Notes under the pieces: model-generated
What the model was told of the DNA's origin: nothing
Seen by the model: only the letters and a program-made list of their open reading frames with translations
Databases searched by the model: none
Origin: Mariniblastus sp.
GTDB taxonomy: Bacteria > Planctomycetota > Planctomycetia > Pirellulales > Pirellulaceae
Direction: 5' to 3'
NCBI GenBank assembly: GCA_029247405.1
Contig: JAQWLH010000156.1
Location: 1 to 64,000, forward strand
Length of the DNA stretch: 64,000 bases
Made by a program: the position numbers and the translations under genes
Part shown: piece by piece, positions 25,666 to 34,492 of the stretch
Layout of the letters: every line of letters begins with the position of its first letter
Position numbering within the stretch: position 1 is the first letter of the stretch

Positions 25666-26205
25666 ATGAATCTACGTACCAATTATCGAACCATAATCGA
25701 CGGCTACAACCTGATTTTTCAGTGTGGGTTGGAGGGGCGGTCACGCGATTCAATGGCGATTGAACGGGCTCGATCGCGGCTGAATTCAACACTGGCCGGC
25801 TGGCTTGATGAAGACGCCAGGCGACATACCGCAATTGTTTTTGACGCGGAGACGCTTCCCATCAAAGAGGAAGGGAGTGTTTCAGTTAAAAATGAGATGA
25901 CGATCATTTTTGCAGTCGAGTATGACGAAGCTGATACGCTCATTGAGGAGATGATCCAACAGCACTCCAGCCCTAAACAGTTGACGGTTGTTTCAAGTGA
26001 CCATCGAATTCACAAAGCAGCCTTGCGTCGTAAAGCCACTCCCATTGATAGTGATGTCTGGTTCGATTGGGTGGAGCAGGAACGTGTTGCCGGAAGGGCG
26101 TCCCTTCCCCAAGAAGGGGCCGATAAATTAGAGGTGGAAAAAGAGCTGCCGGAGAGTTTCGACGGAATTGATTGGGCTAAGGAGTTCGGAGTTGATGAGC
26201 CCTAA
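25666..26205 (+). CDS. NYN-domain (YacP/Rae1-like) putative ribonuclease
   Basis: The 179-residue protein has the PIN-like NYN fold: a first acidic motif IIDGYNLIFQ, a central strand TAIVFDAE, then EYDEADTLIEEMI and a VVSSDHRIHKAA segment. These bear the conserved Asp residues that bind metal in the family. YacP (Rae1) in Bacillus subtilis is a ribosome-associated mRNA endonuclease, and related planctomycete proteins are annotated only as NYN domain. The C-terminal acidic tail is unlike Rae1. The start at 25666 has no obvious Shine-Dalgarno. It stands alone; the 298 bases upstream are AT-rich and probably hold its promoter and that of pyk. Confidence 0.8.
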   Translation: MNLRTNYRTIIDGYNLIFQCGLEGRSRDSMAIERARSRLNSTLAGWLDEDARRHTAIVFDAETLPIKEEGSVSVKNEMTIIFAVEYDEADTLIEEMIQQHSSPKQLTVVSSDHRIHKAALRRKATPIDSDVWFDWVEQERVAGRASLPQEGADKLEVEKELPESFDGIDWAKEFGVDEP

Positions 26206-26448
26206 AGTAAACTCATTGTGCCACCCAAAAATGTGCGCTCACTGAGTGCAGTAGGCAATGGATGGGAACGTTAAGGATGGTGAGTGCGGCGTTGCGAGCA
26301 AGTGGTGGATTTGATTTTGGGTCGTCAGGTCGATGCTGGATTTAAGTGACTGCGTCGCAGGCCTTCGTCGCCATGCTTTTACTCCACTCGGTTGAAGTGG
26401 CTTTGTCGAGTAACAGGCGAGGCTCGCGACGGTGGCGTCATTTCAGGG

Positions 26449-27036
26449 TTAACGCAAGTCAACTCGATTCAGCCAGCCTCTGGCAAAACGCTCTTGAGTC
26501 GGATCCTTTCGCATCACTTCGATGTAGTGATTGGCTTGCATTAAATTCAACATCTTCAAAAGATAATCTGGCTGATTTTTTTCTAGTTTTAAAAACTGCT
26601 GCATTGCACGAAGTGTCTGATCTCCGAGTCTTCCATCAGTCTTAATGTTGGCGTAGCTCTTTTGATTGCGATTGAGTTGGTTCAAGCTTTCTTGAAGGTA
26701 ACGAATTGATCTGGCAACTCCCTGGTTGACGCCCGTATCAAAAACTTTATTGGCGATATGCTGATCAGGGATTTCATCACCTCGAATGGGGGTCCAGTAC
26801 TTCGCGCGATAAAGGTCTTTCGCCAGCTCAGCAAGTTCATGGCTGTCATTGATTCGCTGTTTGAAGTCTTCGGGGTGATCGCGTTTGAGTTGCTCTACGA
26901 TCTTCCATCCGGGCCATTGGGGGTGGTATTTTCGCGTGACACCTCGATGGGTCTCTCCCCCTTTGTCGACAGGGTCATTTACATATCCACCCTCTCGGAT
27001 TTCAGTTTCGCCGTAGGCGATATCAAAATTTGCCAT
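26449..27036 (-). CDS. Glycoside hydrolase family 108 muramidase (DUF847) with PG-binding domain
   Basis: The 195-residue protein begins with the GH108 lysozyme signature: residues 10-31 contain EGGYVNDPVDKGGET, with the catalytic Glu at 15, followed by the typical G-x-T. A PG_binding_3-like segment follows (FDTGVNQGVARSIRYLQESL and DGRLGDQTLRAMQQFL). Family members cleave peptidoglycan and are best known from phages (such as N4 gp61), gene transfer agents and cell-lysis cassettes. There is no signal peptide, so it would need a holin or secretion system. No phage genes lie next to it; the neighbours are a NYN protein and a secreted coiled-coil protein. It could be a lone domesticated lysin. 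Confidence 0.85.
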   Translation of the reverse strand: MANFDIAYGETEIREGGYVNDPVDKGGETHRGVTRKYHPQWPGWKIVEQLKRDHPEDFKQRINDSHELAELAKDLYRAKYWTPIRGDEIPDQHIANKVFDTGVNQGVARSIRYLQESLNQLNRNQKSYANIKTDGRLGDQTLRAMQQFLKLEKNQPDYLLKMLNLMQANHYIEVMRKDPTQERFARGWLNRVDLR

Positions 27037-27168
27037 TTCTTGAAGCCACTTGAAAAAAATGCCCTGGCCGCAGATTTTTGGTTGCGGGCCACCGGCTTTT
27101 GAATTGCTTTTACGTTGAGTTGGATTGTAATCGTGTTTGGGGACGAATTCATTGTCAACTCAGAATGG

Positions 27169-28509
27169 TTAAAATGATGACCTGTTTTTCTTTAAAGATT
27201 CGAGTTCCTGACGCAGTTGTTCGATTTGAAGGCGAAGCAGTTTCATTTCATCGGGATCCGCTTGGTTTTCAGCATCCAAGGGGGAATCGGCTTGGCGGCC
27301 TCGTTTTTTCAGGCGCTGGTCTTTTTGCTTGGTGGGTAAGGGGTTGGCCCGAGAGCGTGGTTGCTGATTTTGCTTGACGCCTTTTTGGAGCCGAGAAGTA
27401 GAATCCAGATCTTTTCCGTCAGCCCGTTTGGATTTACGAGCGTCTTTGGTTTTCCACTTCATTTCCTGTTCTTGCCGTTCAACGTTGCGTGCCTCTTCGC
27501 TTGAACGTCGCAAATCGTGATTGAACGCTTTTAAACGGTCTGCCTGTGTCTGCTTTTTCTGTTCAATATTTTTAACGATCTGATCGTGTTGCGGGATCTC
27601 AACCACTCGCCCCTGACGTGATTTCGCTGGGTGGGCCGGGCCGCTTGAACGGTTGTCATCAGCCTGAATCGCCTCGATCATTGAATCGATTTGCTGGATT
27701 TGTACAGGCGTTGCATCGTTTCGCTGCCGCAATTGTTTGAGTGCACGAATCCGCGGATCATCGGGCTGGTTCGCTTGCTCAGTGGTTTTTTGAAAATAAG
27801 AATCGGAGATATTTCTGCCGATGTCATCTTTCAGGCGGCCCAAGGTCTGACCCATCTTGCGGGCCTGCATCTCAATTGCTTTTTTTGCCTGAGGGCCATC
27901 AATCGACAAACCGGAAAGTTCATCCAGTGGCTGCTCAATTGCAATGCGAGCGAGCCGTCCCAGCTCATCTAGACTCTCCCAAGGGGCGTCGGAAAAATCG
28001 TTCAGGCCCGTTTCAATGGCTTGGTCAACCAGTTGGCTAACTGGCATTTGCTTGAGCATTATAAGGTTTTGCTCAACCAGTTCTTTGACGTTTTCCGGGC
28101 TGAGTTCCTCAATTTCAAGTGTGGAAGACCAACGCTCTAGATTTCTTTCATAACGCTGGGCCCAAAGATTCCAGGCGTCTTGCTGATCGGCAGCCAGCTG
28201 CTTCATATTATTGTTGAAACGCTGGCCGAACTCCTCCCACTGGTGACCGTATTTTTTGGACCAAGCCTCCAGTTCGCCGGAATTTTGTTCCGCCCATCGT
28301 TCAAGTTGATGACCAATCTTTTCGGAAATAGCTTCGAGCTGTTCGAATAACTCTTCGAGTTCGACGTGCTCACTTCCGCCAGCCAAATCAAGCGGTCTGT
28401 TGACCGCTCGTCGATCTTGGGCAGGGCGCTGTTGGGCTTCTGCATGATTGTCCGTCACAGCAGCATGCAAGACGACCCAAAAGGCGACCATCCATGAGAC
28501 ATTTTTCAC
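27169..28509 (-). CDS. Secreted coiled-coil protein, unknown function
   Basis: The 446-residue protein has a signal peptide (MKNVSWMVAFWVVLHAAVTD, cleavage near AEA). A long, highly charged, mostly helical region follows, rich in Q, E, K and R, with a regular Trp/Tyr spacing around 55-120 (LERWAEQNSGELEAWSKKYG, WEEFGQRFNN, DAWNLWAQRYERNLERW). The C-terminal tail is basic and disordered with a final short helix (LLRLQIEQLRQELESLKK), which is a predicted coiled coil. I recognise no family. It lies upstream of the GH108 gene on the same strand but 132 bases separate them, so co-regulation is only a possibility. Confidence 0.75.
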   Translation of the reverse strand: MKNVSWMVAFWVVLHAAVTDNHAEAQQRPAQDRRAVNRPLDLAGGSEHVELEELFEQLEAISEKIGHQLERWAEQNSGELEAWSKKYGHQWEEFGQRFNNNMKQLAADQQDAWNLWAQRYERNLERWSSTLEIEELSPENVKELVEQNLIMLKQMPVSQLVDQAIETGLNDFSDAPWESLDELGRLARIAIEQPLDELSGLSIDGPQAKKAIEMQARKMGQTLGRLKDDIGRNISDSYFQKTTEQANQPDDPRIRALKQLRQRNDATPVQIQQIDSMIEAIQADDNRSSGPAHPAKSRQGRVVEIPQHDQIVKNIEQKKQTQADRLKAFNHDLRRSSEEARNVERQEQEMKWKTKDARKSKRADGKDLDSTSRLQKGVKQNQQPRSRANPLPTKQKDQRLKKRGRQADSPLDAENQADPDEMKLLRLQIEQLRQELESLKKNRSSF

Positions 28510-28671
28510 GATTCTCGCTCCCAGTGTTTGCGCGTCACATTCCGGGTGCTTGGGCTTATGTTGGTTCTAGTTGAGACAAGTTTTTTCTTGTCGCTAAAAC
28601 TCACAGGGCAGCTTTAGTCTTGAGCGATGAAGTTCATCAGTCCAAGATTTCACTGCAATAAAGCACCCACG

Positions 28672-28691
28672 ACGTTAGTTTGGACTAACGT
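28672..28691. promoter_or_regulatory. Perfect 8-base palindrome, candidate operator
   Basis: ACGTTAGT (28672-28679) and ACTAACGT (28684-28691) are separated by TTGG. The site is 162 bases upstream of the secreted coiled-coil gene at 28509 and downstream of purD. The rest of the 28510-28945 gap holds no gene I can support. The palindrome could be a transcription-factor site or a hairpin. Confidence 0.35.
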
Positions 28692-28945
28692 TAATGTCTC
28701 TTGTTCGCATGACCAGGCGTGATATTTGAATGGATCCTGAAAAAAGAAGAAATGAATTTTGATGGCCGGGGATTTAATGTTGAGCCACTTTCAGAGGCGC
28801 CACATTTCCGGCACGGTAGAGTTGGTCGTTTTTTCAACGGTTGGGGAGCGCCCGATAAATTGGTGGTGCGCTAGGATAAAGCGAGTTGGGGATAGCCAAA
28901 CAGTCCCGAAAGAGCTACTCGCCAAGTATTGCTTCAAGTTGGCTT

Positions 28946-30247
28946 TCAAATTTCCATCGTGATGGCTTTATCGGCGATATCTTTTCGGCACCAAGCTCCG
29001 TCCCAGCGAATGCATTTGACAGCTTTGTAGGCTTGGAGTTTCGCAGCTGCGACGGTTTCACCCAAGGCTGTGACCCCGAGCACACGGCCGCCATTGGTGA
29101 CTGAGTTGCCGTCGCTGTCCAGCTTTGTTCCGGCGTGGAAAACTTTGACATCTTCGAGTTTGGAGGCTTCGTCCAAACCACGAATCAGTCTTCCTTTTTC
29201 GTATTTGCCGGGGTAACCCTCCGAGGCCATAACGACGCAGACGCTTGGTCGTTCGTCCCATTCGAGTGGGCCAATTTCTGACAATCGGCGATCAACGGTT
29301 GCTTCCAGAAGATCAAGGAAGTCGGTTTTTAAACGCATCAAGAGTGGTTGACATTCAGGATCGCCAAATCGAACGTTGTACTCAAGAACTTTGGGGCCTT
29401 GCGGTGTCAGCATCATGCCCGCATAAAGAATTCCTCGGAATGGATTCCGCTGTCGCTTCATTACATGGACTGTTGGAACTAGCACGCTTGATTCAACCCA
29501 GCGCAGAGTTTTTTCATCGATTGATGGCGTTGGGCAATAGGCACCCATCCCGCCTGTATTCGGACCCGCATCTCCATCGTGAGCACGCTTATGATCTTCG
29601 GCTGGTGGAAGGGTTAAGATAGTCTTCCCATCGGTAATGGCCAAAATGCTCGCCTCGATCCCTTGCATTCGGTCTTCAATAATCATGCGATCTCCGGCAT
29701 TTCCAAATTGGCGTTGCCGCGCAATGATGTCGATCGCTTCAAGGGCTTCATCACGTGTTCCACAAACGATGGCTCCTTTTCCTGCGGCAAGTCCATCCGC
29801 TTTGACGACCAGCGGGACATCATTTGGTGTTTCACTGTAACGTTCATTGATAAAACGTTCGGCGATGGAGGCGTCTTTGAACTCGTGAAAATCTGCCGTG
29901 GGAACGTCAGCAGAACGGAGTACGTTTTTGCAAAAAACTTTACTTCCTTCCAGTCTCGCGGCACTTTTACTTGGCCCAAAGACCTTTAATCCTTCTGCTT
30001 CGAAAGCGTCGACGATCCCCTCGCAGAGCGGGATCTCTGGTCCAATAACGCTTAGTCCGATTTGATTCTTCTTGGCGAATTCAATCAATGAAGGGATGTC
30101 GTCACTCGCGATTTCGATGTTTTGTGCATCGACCGCAGTGCCTGCGTTTCCTGACGCGACGTAGACGTTTTTGGAGCGATTGCTCTGAGAGATCTTCCAA
30201 GCAATGGCGTGTTCACGTCCACCGCTTCCTACAACAAGAACGTTCAT
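28946..30247 (-). CDS. purD: Phosphoribosylamine-glycine ligase (GARS)
   Basis: The 433-residue enzyme joins phosphoribosylamine and glycine using ATP to give GAR in purine synthesis. It starts with MNVLVVGSGGREHAIAWK, the fixed N-terminus of PurD, so the open frame reaching 30322 is not used. The ATP-grasp core follows (PLVVKADGLAAGKGAIVC; EDRMQGIEASILAITDGKT; LPPAEDHKRAHDGDAGPNTG). EYNVRFGDPECQPLL carries the metal-binding acidic residues. The C-terminal GARS domain is present. Length and order are normal. It is a single gene in this window with no other pur genes around it. Confidence 0.97.
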   Translation of the reverse strand: MNVLVVGSGGREHAIAWKISQSNRSKNVYVASGNAGTAVDAQNIEIASDDIPSLIEFAKKNQIGLSVIGPEIPLCEGIVDAFEAEGLKVFGPSKSAARLEGSKVFCKNVLRSADVPTADFHEFKDASIAERFINERYSETPNDVPLVVKADGLAAGKGAIVCGTRDEALEAIDIIARQRQFGNAGDRMIIEDRMQGIEASILAITDGKTILTLPPAEDHKRAHDGDAGPNTGGMGAYCPTPSIDEKTLRWVESSVLVPTVHVMKRQRNPFRGILYAGMMLTPQGPKVLEYNVRFGDPECQPLLMRLKTDFLDLLEATVDRRLSEIGPLEWDERPSVCVVMASEGYPGKYEKGRLIRGLDEASKLEDVKVFHAGTKLDSDGNSVTNGGRVLGVTALGETVAAAKLQAYKAVKCIRWDGAWCRKDIADKAITMEI

Positions 30248-30794
30248 AATTCCAGAATCTTTGGTTGGCGTCGTTAGTCGTTGGTCATGAGTTTGGTGGA
30301 AGGTTTCACTCAAACTCAACAATTTTTGCTTAATTTAAAACCAGATTTTAAAGGTTTCGAAAATCAATGACAGGGGCAAAAATCGCCTTCCTCAACACAA
30401 GCATCCTGTTTTTTTCAAGGAACCTCATGTGGTGCGCTGGCTTGGTGAGTGACTTGTTGTGAGGACATATGATTGGATTACTGATTTGCCAATTTGTGTG
30501 ATGTGGCATGGGTTGGCAGACCTTAGCAGATGCGCAGGACGAACGGTTGAGGGTGACTCTCGGGTAAATACATGAATTTTGGTTGGTTTCTGGTCGATTA
30601 AACCCCCGGTTTCCGCGAATGAATTTCCACTACAATAGGAGGGGGTTGAGATGCATCTTACTTAGGGTGCGGTTTAAGGAGGCATGGCTAACTACGATTA
30701 ATCGTCGATAGTCGTTCCGGACGCCCCGTGAGATTGGTGCCCAAAGGGCACCGTTCAAGTTCGACAAACACAATAATTTAATAGCGGATAAATA
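30248..30794. other. Divergent intergenic region, purD and cupredoxin gene
   Basis: About 550 bases with no supported gene. An AGGAGGGGG at about 30639-30647 has no start nearby. Promoters for purD (minus) and the cupredoxin gene (plus) must lie here; I could not pick reliable boxes. Confidence 0.4.
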
Positions 30795-31610
30795 ATGAAG
30801 AAGAATGTATTTAGTAAGTTGGCATTGGTTGGATTTCTCGTCGGCAGTTTCGCTGCTTCGGCTTGCTTTGGCCAAGGTGGCGATTGGGGATCACTTACGG
30901 GGCAAATCGTGATTGACGGAGATGTGCCCAAGATGGCGCCCGAAGATGTCGAGGGGAATCCCGACAAGGCGGCCTGTTTGGTTGACGGTAAAATTCCGGT
31001 GGATGATGGCATTGTTGCCAATGATAAGAAGCAGTTGAGAGACGTTTTTGTCCTCATGTACGTCGGTCGCGGTGCAGCGGTTCCAGAAAAGTTCCATCCT
31101 TCTTATGACGAGACAAAGAAGGTCAAGTTAACTCTGGACAATCAAAAATGCCGCTTTGTGCCCAAATCTGTTTTTGCGAGAACTGGGCAGACATTGATTA
31201 TGAAAAACAGTGACGATGTTGGCCATAATTGCCACATCACGACTTTCCAGCAGGAACATAATATCAACATTCCGGCTGGTAAAGAAATTGAATTAAAACT
31301 TGAGGACACCCCTGATAAAATTCCTGGTGAGGTCCGTTGTGACATTCACAAGTGGATGGATTCAGTTATCTTCATTCGCGATAACCCTTACGTTGCGATC
31401 AGTGACGAAACAGGGAAGTTTAAAATTGAAAACATTCCGGCGGGTGATTGGAAGTTTCAGTTTTGGCACAAGAAGGCCGGTTATCTCAAGACGCTCGAAA
31501 TCAAAGGTTACACGCCCGATCGCCGGGGGTGCATTGAGGCGACGATTGCCAAAGATAAGTCTCTTGATTTGGGTGTTCTAAAACTCCCTGCCGAAGCGTT
31601 TACCAAGTAG
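30795..31610 (+). CDS. Secreted cupredoxin-like protein
   Basis: The 271-residue protein has a signal peptide (VGFLVGSFAASACFGQ) and then a beta-sandwich. The blue-copper ligand pattern is visible: His (VGHNCHITTF, H144 or H147), then after a loop C182-D-I-H185-K-W-M188. That is the Cys-x-x-His-x-x-Met-like arrangement of plastocyanin-type sites. A C-terminal segment (DETGKFKIENIPAGDWKF onward) resembles a carboxypeptidase-regulatory or SpaA-like repeat. Similar planctomycete proteins are often called methylamine utilization protein or plastocyanin domain. The likely role is periplasmic electron transfer or copper binding; the partner is unknown. A small lipoprotein gene follows 163 bases downstream. 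Confidence 0.8.
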   Translation: MKKNVFSKLALVGFLVGSFAASACFGQGGDWGSLTGQIVIDGDVPKMAPEDVEGNPDKAACLVDGKIPVDDGIVANDKKQLRDVFVLMYVGRGAAVPEKFHPSYDETKKVKLTLDNQKCRFVPKSVFARTGQTLIMKNSDDVGHNCHITTFQQEHNINIPAGKEIELKLEDTPDKIPGEVRCDIHKWMDSVIFIRDNPYVAISDETGKFKIENIPAGDWKFQFWHKKAGYLKTLEIKGYTPDRRGCIEATIAKDKSLDLGVLKLPAEAFTK

Positions 31611-31773
31611 CGTTTGTTGAATGAGTTCTCGGCTGCCGCCGTCATCGCAATACCAAGAATATGTTTGGCGATGCCAAGACGAGTCCGTGGATGGCCAGTC
31701 TTTAGAGCTTTCGAAAACATGTTTGGCCTTTTGCAAACCGAGAGACCTGGAGAACTCGATACGATTGGTTCAG

Positions 31774-31920
31774 ATGAAACTTTGTTTTACCCTACTTTTT
31801 GTCGTGGCAATTTTCGCTAGTTCTGGTTGCCATCGTCGTATCCTTGCGCCCGAGTCGACGTACAATCAATCCCATGTTGATCAACTGGATCAAGAAATCA
31901 AAAAGATGGAATGGGACTGA
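31774..31920 (+). CDS. Small lipoprotein of 48 residues
   Basis: From the ATG at 31774 the product is MKLCFTLLFVVAIFASSGCH followed by a short polar tail ending KKMEWD. The hydrophobic core and Cys19 look like a lipoprotein signal, but the -3 residue is Ser rather than Leu, so the lipobox is imperfect. Too short for family assignment. It follows the cupredoxin gene on the same strand. The upstream in-frame sequence from 31621 has no protein character and was left out. Confidence 0.5.
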   Translation: MKLCFTLLFVVAIFASSGCHRRILAPESTYNQSHVDQLDQEIKKMEWD

Positions 31921-32222
31921 TGGCGTCGTGCGGCGTGCCAGGTTGGTTGGGATATAACGGGACGCGATTGCCCCTGGTTGATTGGCTTGCTCGTTATTCC
32001 ACGGGCCCATGTCTGACCAGTTTTGGTTAAACGAAATAGTAGTCGGAGCGATTCAGGTCGAGGCGAGGGCGTTCGAGAGGTTCTTTAAATCTATCCGTTG
32101 GGAATCTCGAATCTCACCTCGCTCTGAAATTACACCAGTTCCTAGGCTTAAAGCCCCACCTCTGACTGATAAGGTCAATGTAAAAGCTTGTGATTAATTG
32201 TCTCGTTGCGTGATCTGGAAGA
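31921..32222. other. Intergenic, convergent
   Basis: About 300 bases between the small lipoprotein gene and the end of the minus-strand sulfatase. No gene or clear terminator was seen. Confidence 0.4.
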
Positions 32223-33941
32223 CTATTTGTTTCGTTTCTTCTTGATTGGCCACTCGACAACTCCGACGTGATCAGCCCACGACTGCCAATTGGCGATCAT
32301 TTCATTGAGTTTGGCTGGATTTGATTCAGCCAGATCCTTTAGCTCCGTTCGGTCGGATTCAATATGATAGAGATGCCATTTTCGAGCCTTGTTGTTTCGG
32401 TAGACCGAGACAATTTTCCAATGTTCATCCCGCAAGGCCAAGTTGCCATGATGTTCAAAACCAAGCGGTTTTGATCGCTTGATCCCATTGCCATTGAAGG
32501 CCTTGGTCAGACTAACGCCTTCCATCGGAGTGATTTTGTTGCCGGAAAATGTTGTCGGATAGCTGGCGTTTGCCACTTGAAGAAAGGTCGGCATCAAGTC
32601 AATCAGGTGGCAGGGGCTGTCGTTGATCGCGTTTGTTTTCGAAATTCCTGCGGGCCAATGCACAATTAGGGGCGAACTGATTCCGCCTTCAAAACCGTCA
32701 TGTTTGTAGCCGCGGAAGGGCGTGTTAGAAACGTTTGCCCAGCCTTTGCCATATCCGATAAATGTGTCCTCCGAGCCAGCTTCGACACCTGGGCCAGTTC
32801 TGACAGCGCGACCGTCTCGGGTCTGCATGGGGGGCCATATTTTCGTTTGAAGTTCATCGGCCGACATAGGTTTATGGCGGCTTTGTTTAATTTTTTCGGC
32901 ATTGGATTTGCGTCCGAAACCTTCTGCGCATCCGCCGTTATCTTGAAGGTAAACGATAATCGTGTTGTCGATGGCATCGTGTTCTTTAACGGCATCAACA
33001 ATCCAGCCGATTCCTTGGTCCATGCGGTCGACCATCGCCGCATAGACCTCCATGTTTCGGACATCCCAGTCCTTGTTGTTGTGGTTTTGCCAATTAAGCT
33101 CCGGGGGCGTCATTTTCCACTCCGGTTTCATCACTCCACACTGGATTGACTTAAGGTAGCGAGCTTCGCGAATTGGATCGAAACCATCATTGTAGACACC
33201 TTGATACTTGGCGATTTCTTGATCCCGGGCGTGCATCGGCCAGTGGGCTGAAGTGTAGGAAACGTACATGAAAAAAGGGTCTTGAGGATTCGTTTTGAAG
33301 TGGTCGTTCACATATTTGACGGCGTTCTCACTGATCGCATCACTGTAGTAGTAGTGCTCAGGTTGATACTCTTTGTCGTTGACCGGTGTGATGAACGTAT
33401 TGTCTCGGCAAAGGGTTGCTGGATCGTAAAAGCTTCCTGCGCCGATGATCGTTCCGTAAAAGCGATCAAAACCTCTTTGGAGAGGCCAGTTTTTGTTGTT
33501 GCCATTAGCTGTAATATGCTTGGTAACGTGCCACTTGCCTGACATGTAGGTCCGATAGCCTGATGGTTTTAAAGCTTCGGCGATCGTGACGCAGTTCTTA
33601 TTGAGATCACCACGATAGCCGTCATGTCCCAGATCGCTCGTCATCAGGCCAACGCCGGCTTGGTGTGAGTAAAGTCCAGTTAACAGCGCAGCTCTGGTCG
33701 GGCAGCATCGTGAGGTATTATAAAATTGCGAGAATCGCACACCGCCTGCAGCTAATTGATCCAAGACTGGGGTTTCGATTTCGCTGCCATAGCATCCAAT
33801 GTCGCTGTAGCCCATGTCGTCGGCCATCACCAGAATAATGTTGGGGCGCGAAGGTTTGGGTGAGTCGTCACCTTGCAGCACAACGCTGCTAAAAAAGCAA
33901 AGTGAAAAGACAAGTGGCAGTAAAGATCTGAGCGTTATCAT
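32223..33941 (-). CDS. Secreted sulfatase (arylsulfatase family)
   Basis: The 572-residue protein has a signal peptide (LLPLVFSLCFFSSVVLQG) and the sulfatase core. Metal-binding NIILVMADDMGYSD sits at 34-47. The active-site motif is C-C80-P-T-R-A-A-L-L-T-G, where Cys80 in C-x-P-x-R would be converted to formylglycine. Further elements are SGKWHVTKH and a C-terminal VYLQDNGGC segment that holds the second metal ligands. It resembles arylsulfatase A-type planctomycete enzymes that cut sulfate from algal polysaccharides. Regulation is not visible. A second sulfatase lies at 55714-57234, and a broken FGE-family gene at 20378-20836. Confidence 0.93.
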   Translation of the reverse strand: MITLRSLLPLVFSLCFFSSVVLQGDDSPKPSRPNIILVMADDMGYSDIGCYGSEIETPVLDQLAAGGVRFSQFYNTSRCCPTRAALLTGLYSHQAGVGLMTSDLGHDGYRGDLNKNCVTIAEALKPSGYRTYMSGKWHVTKHITANGNNKNWPLQRGFDRFYGTIIGAGSFYDPATLCRDNTFITPVNDKEYQPEHYYYSDAISENAVKYVNDHFKTNPQDPFFMYVSYTSAHWPMHARDQEIAKYQGVYNDGFDPIREARYLKSIQCGVMKPEWKMTPPELNWQNHNNKDWDVRNMEVYAAMVDRMDQGIGWIVDAVKEHDAIDNTIIVYLQDNGGCAEGFGRKSNAEKIKQSRHKPMSADELQTKIWPPMQTRDGRAVRTGPGVEAGSEDTFIGYGKGWANVSNTPFRGYKHDGFEGGISSPLIVHWPAGISKTNAINDSPCHLIDLMPTFLQVANASYPTTFSGNKITPMEGVSLTKAFNGNGIKRSKPLGFEHHGNLALRDEHWKIVSVYRNNKARKWHLYHIESDRTELKDLAESNPAKLNEMIANWQSWADHVGVVEWPIKKKRNK

Positions 33942-34492
33942 GGCAGTCCCAATACTCCGGGCCGTGGTTGTTTGTGCTAGTTTTTATAACGAATTTGACT
34001 TTGTAGTTCTAAGTCACTCATGAGAGAGTTTTTTTGCGACAACGGTGAGCCAACTAAATGGCGTGAATCTGGGCCGTCTTGATTTGCAATGAAAGTGCAC
34101 CGCCGAGGTGGCGGGTTGCAGTGTTCACTTTGGCGAGTCCTTCATCGAAGTAATTCAATTTTACGCGTTGCCTTCGATTTGTTGTCGAAGAACAGCCACT
34201 CCCGCGATGAAGGCTGATTAAAATTTTAGCGGGCTGGGAGCTCTCAACTGGTTTTCAGTTTACGCGACATCGCACCTGAAGTCACATTGTCATTTGAGAG
34301 TTTAACCCGTGAAAGATAGATATTGCGTGTAGGTGTCCGCAATAAAGGGGTTCAAACAAGTTTGAAGGAAGATAAATGCCTGCAAACATTGAAATATAAG
34401 TTTGATACCGCATAATGCGGATGCTCTTAAAGCAAGTGGCAGAGTTTCTAGCTCGAACGGAATCTTCATCTGTTTCTCGAAAGTGGTATGTC
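33942..34492. other. Divergent intergenic region
   Basis: About 550 bases with no supported gene. It must hold the promoters of the sulfatase (minus) and the FG-GAP gene (plus). An open frame joins the FG-GAP gene from 34415 but adds no protein-like sequence ahead of the signal peptide. Confidence 0.4.

Noticed and set aside
26449-27036. Prophage region suggested by the GH108 lysin
   Set aside because: No other phage-type genes are within at least 10 kb on either side.
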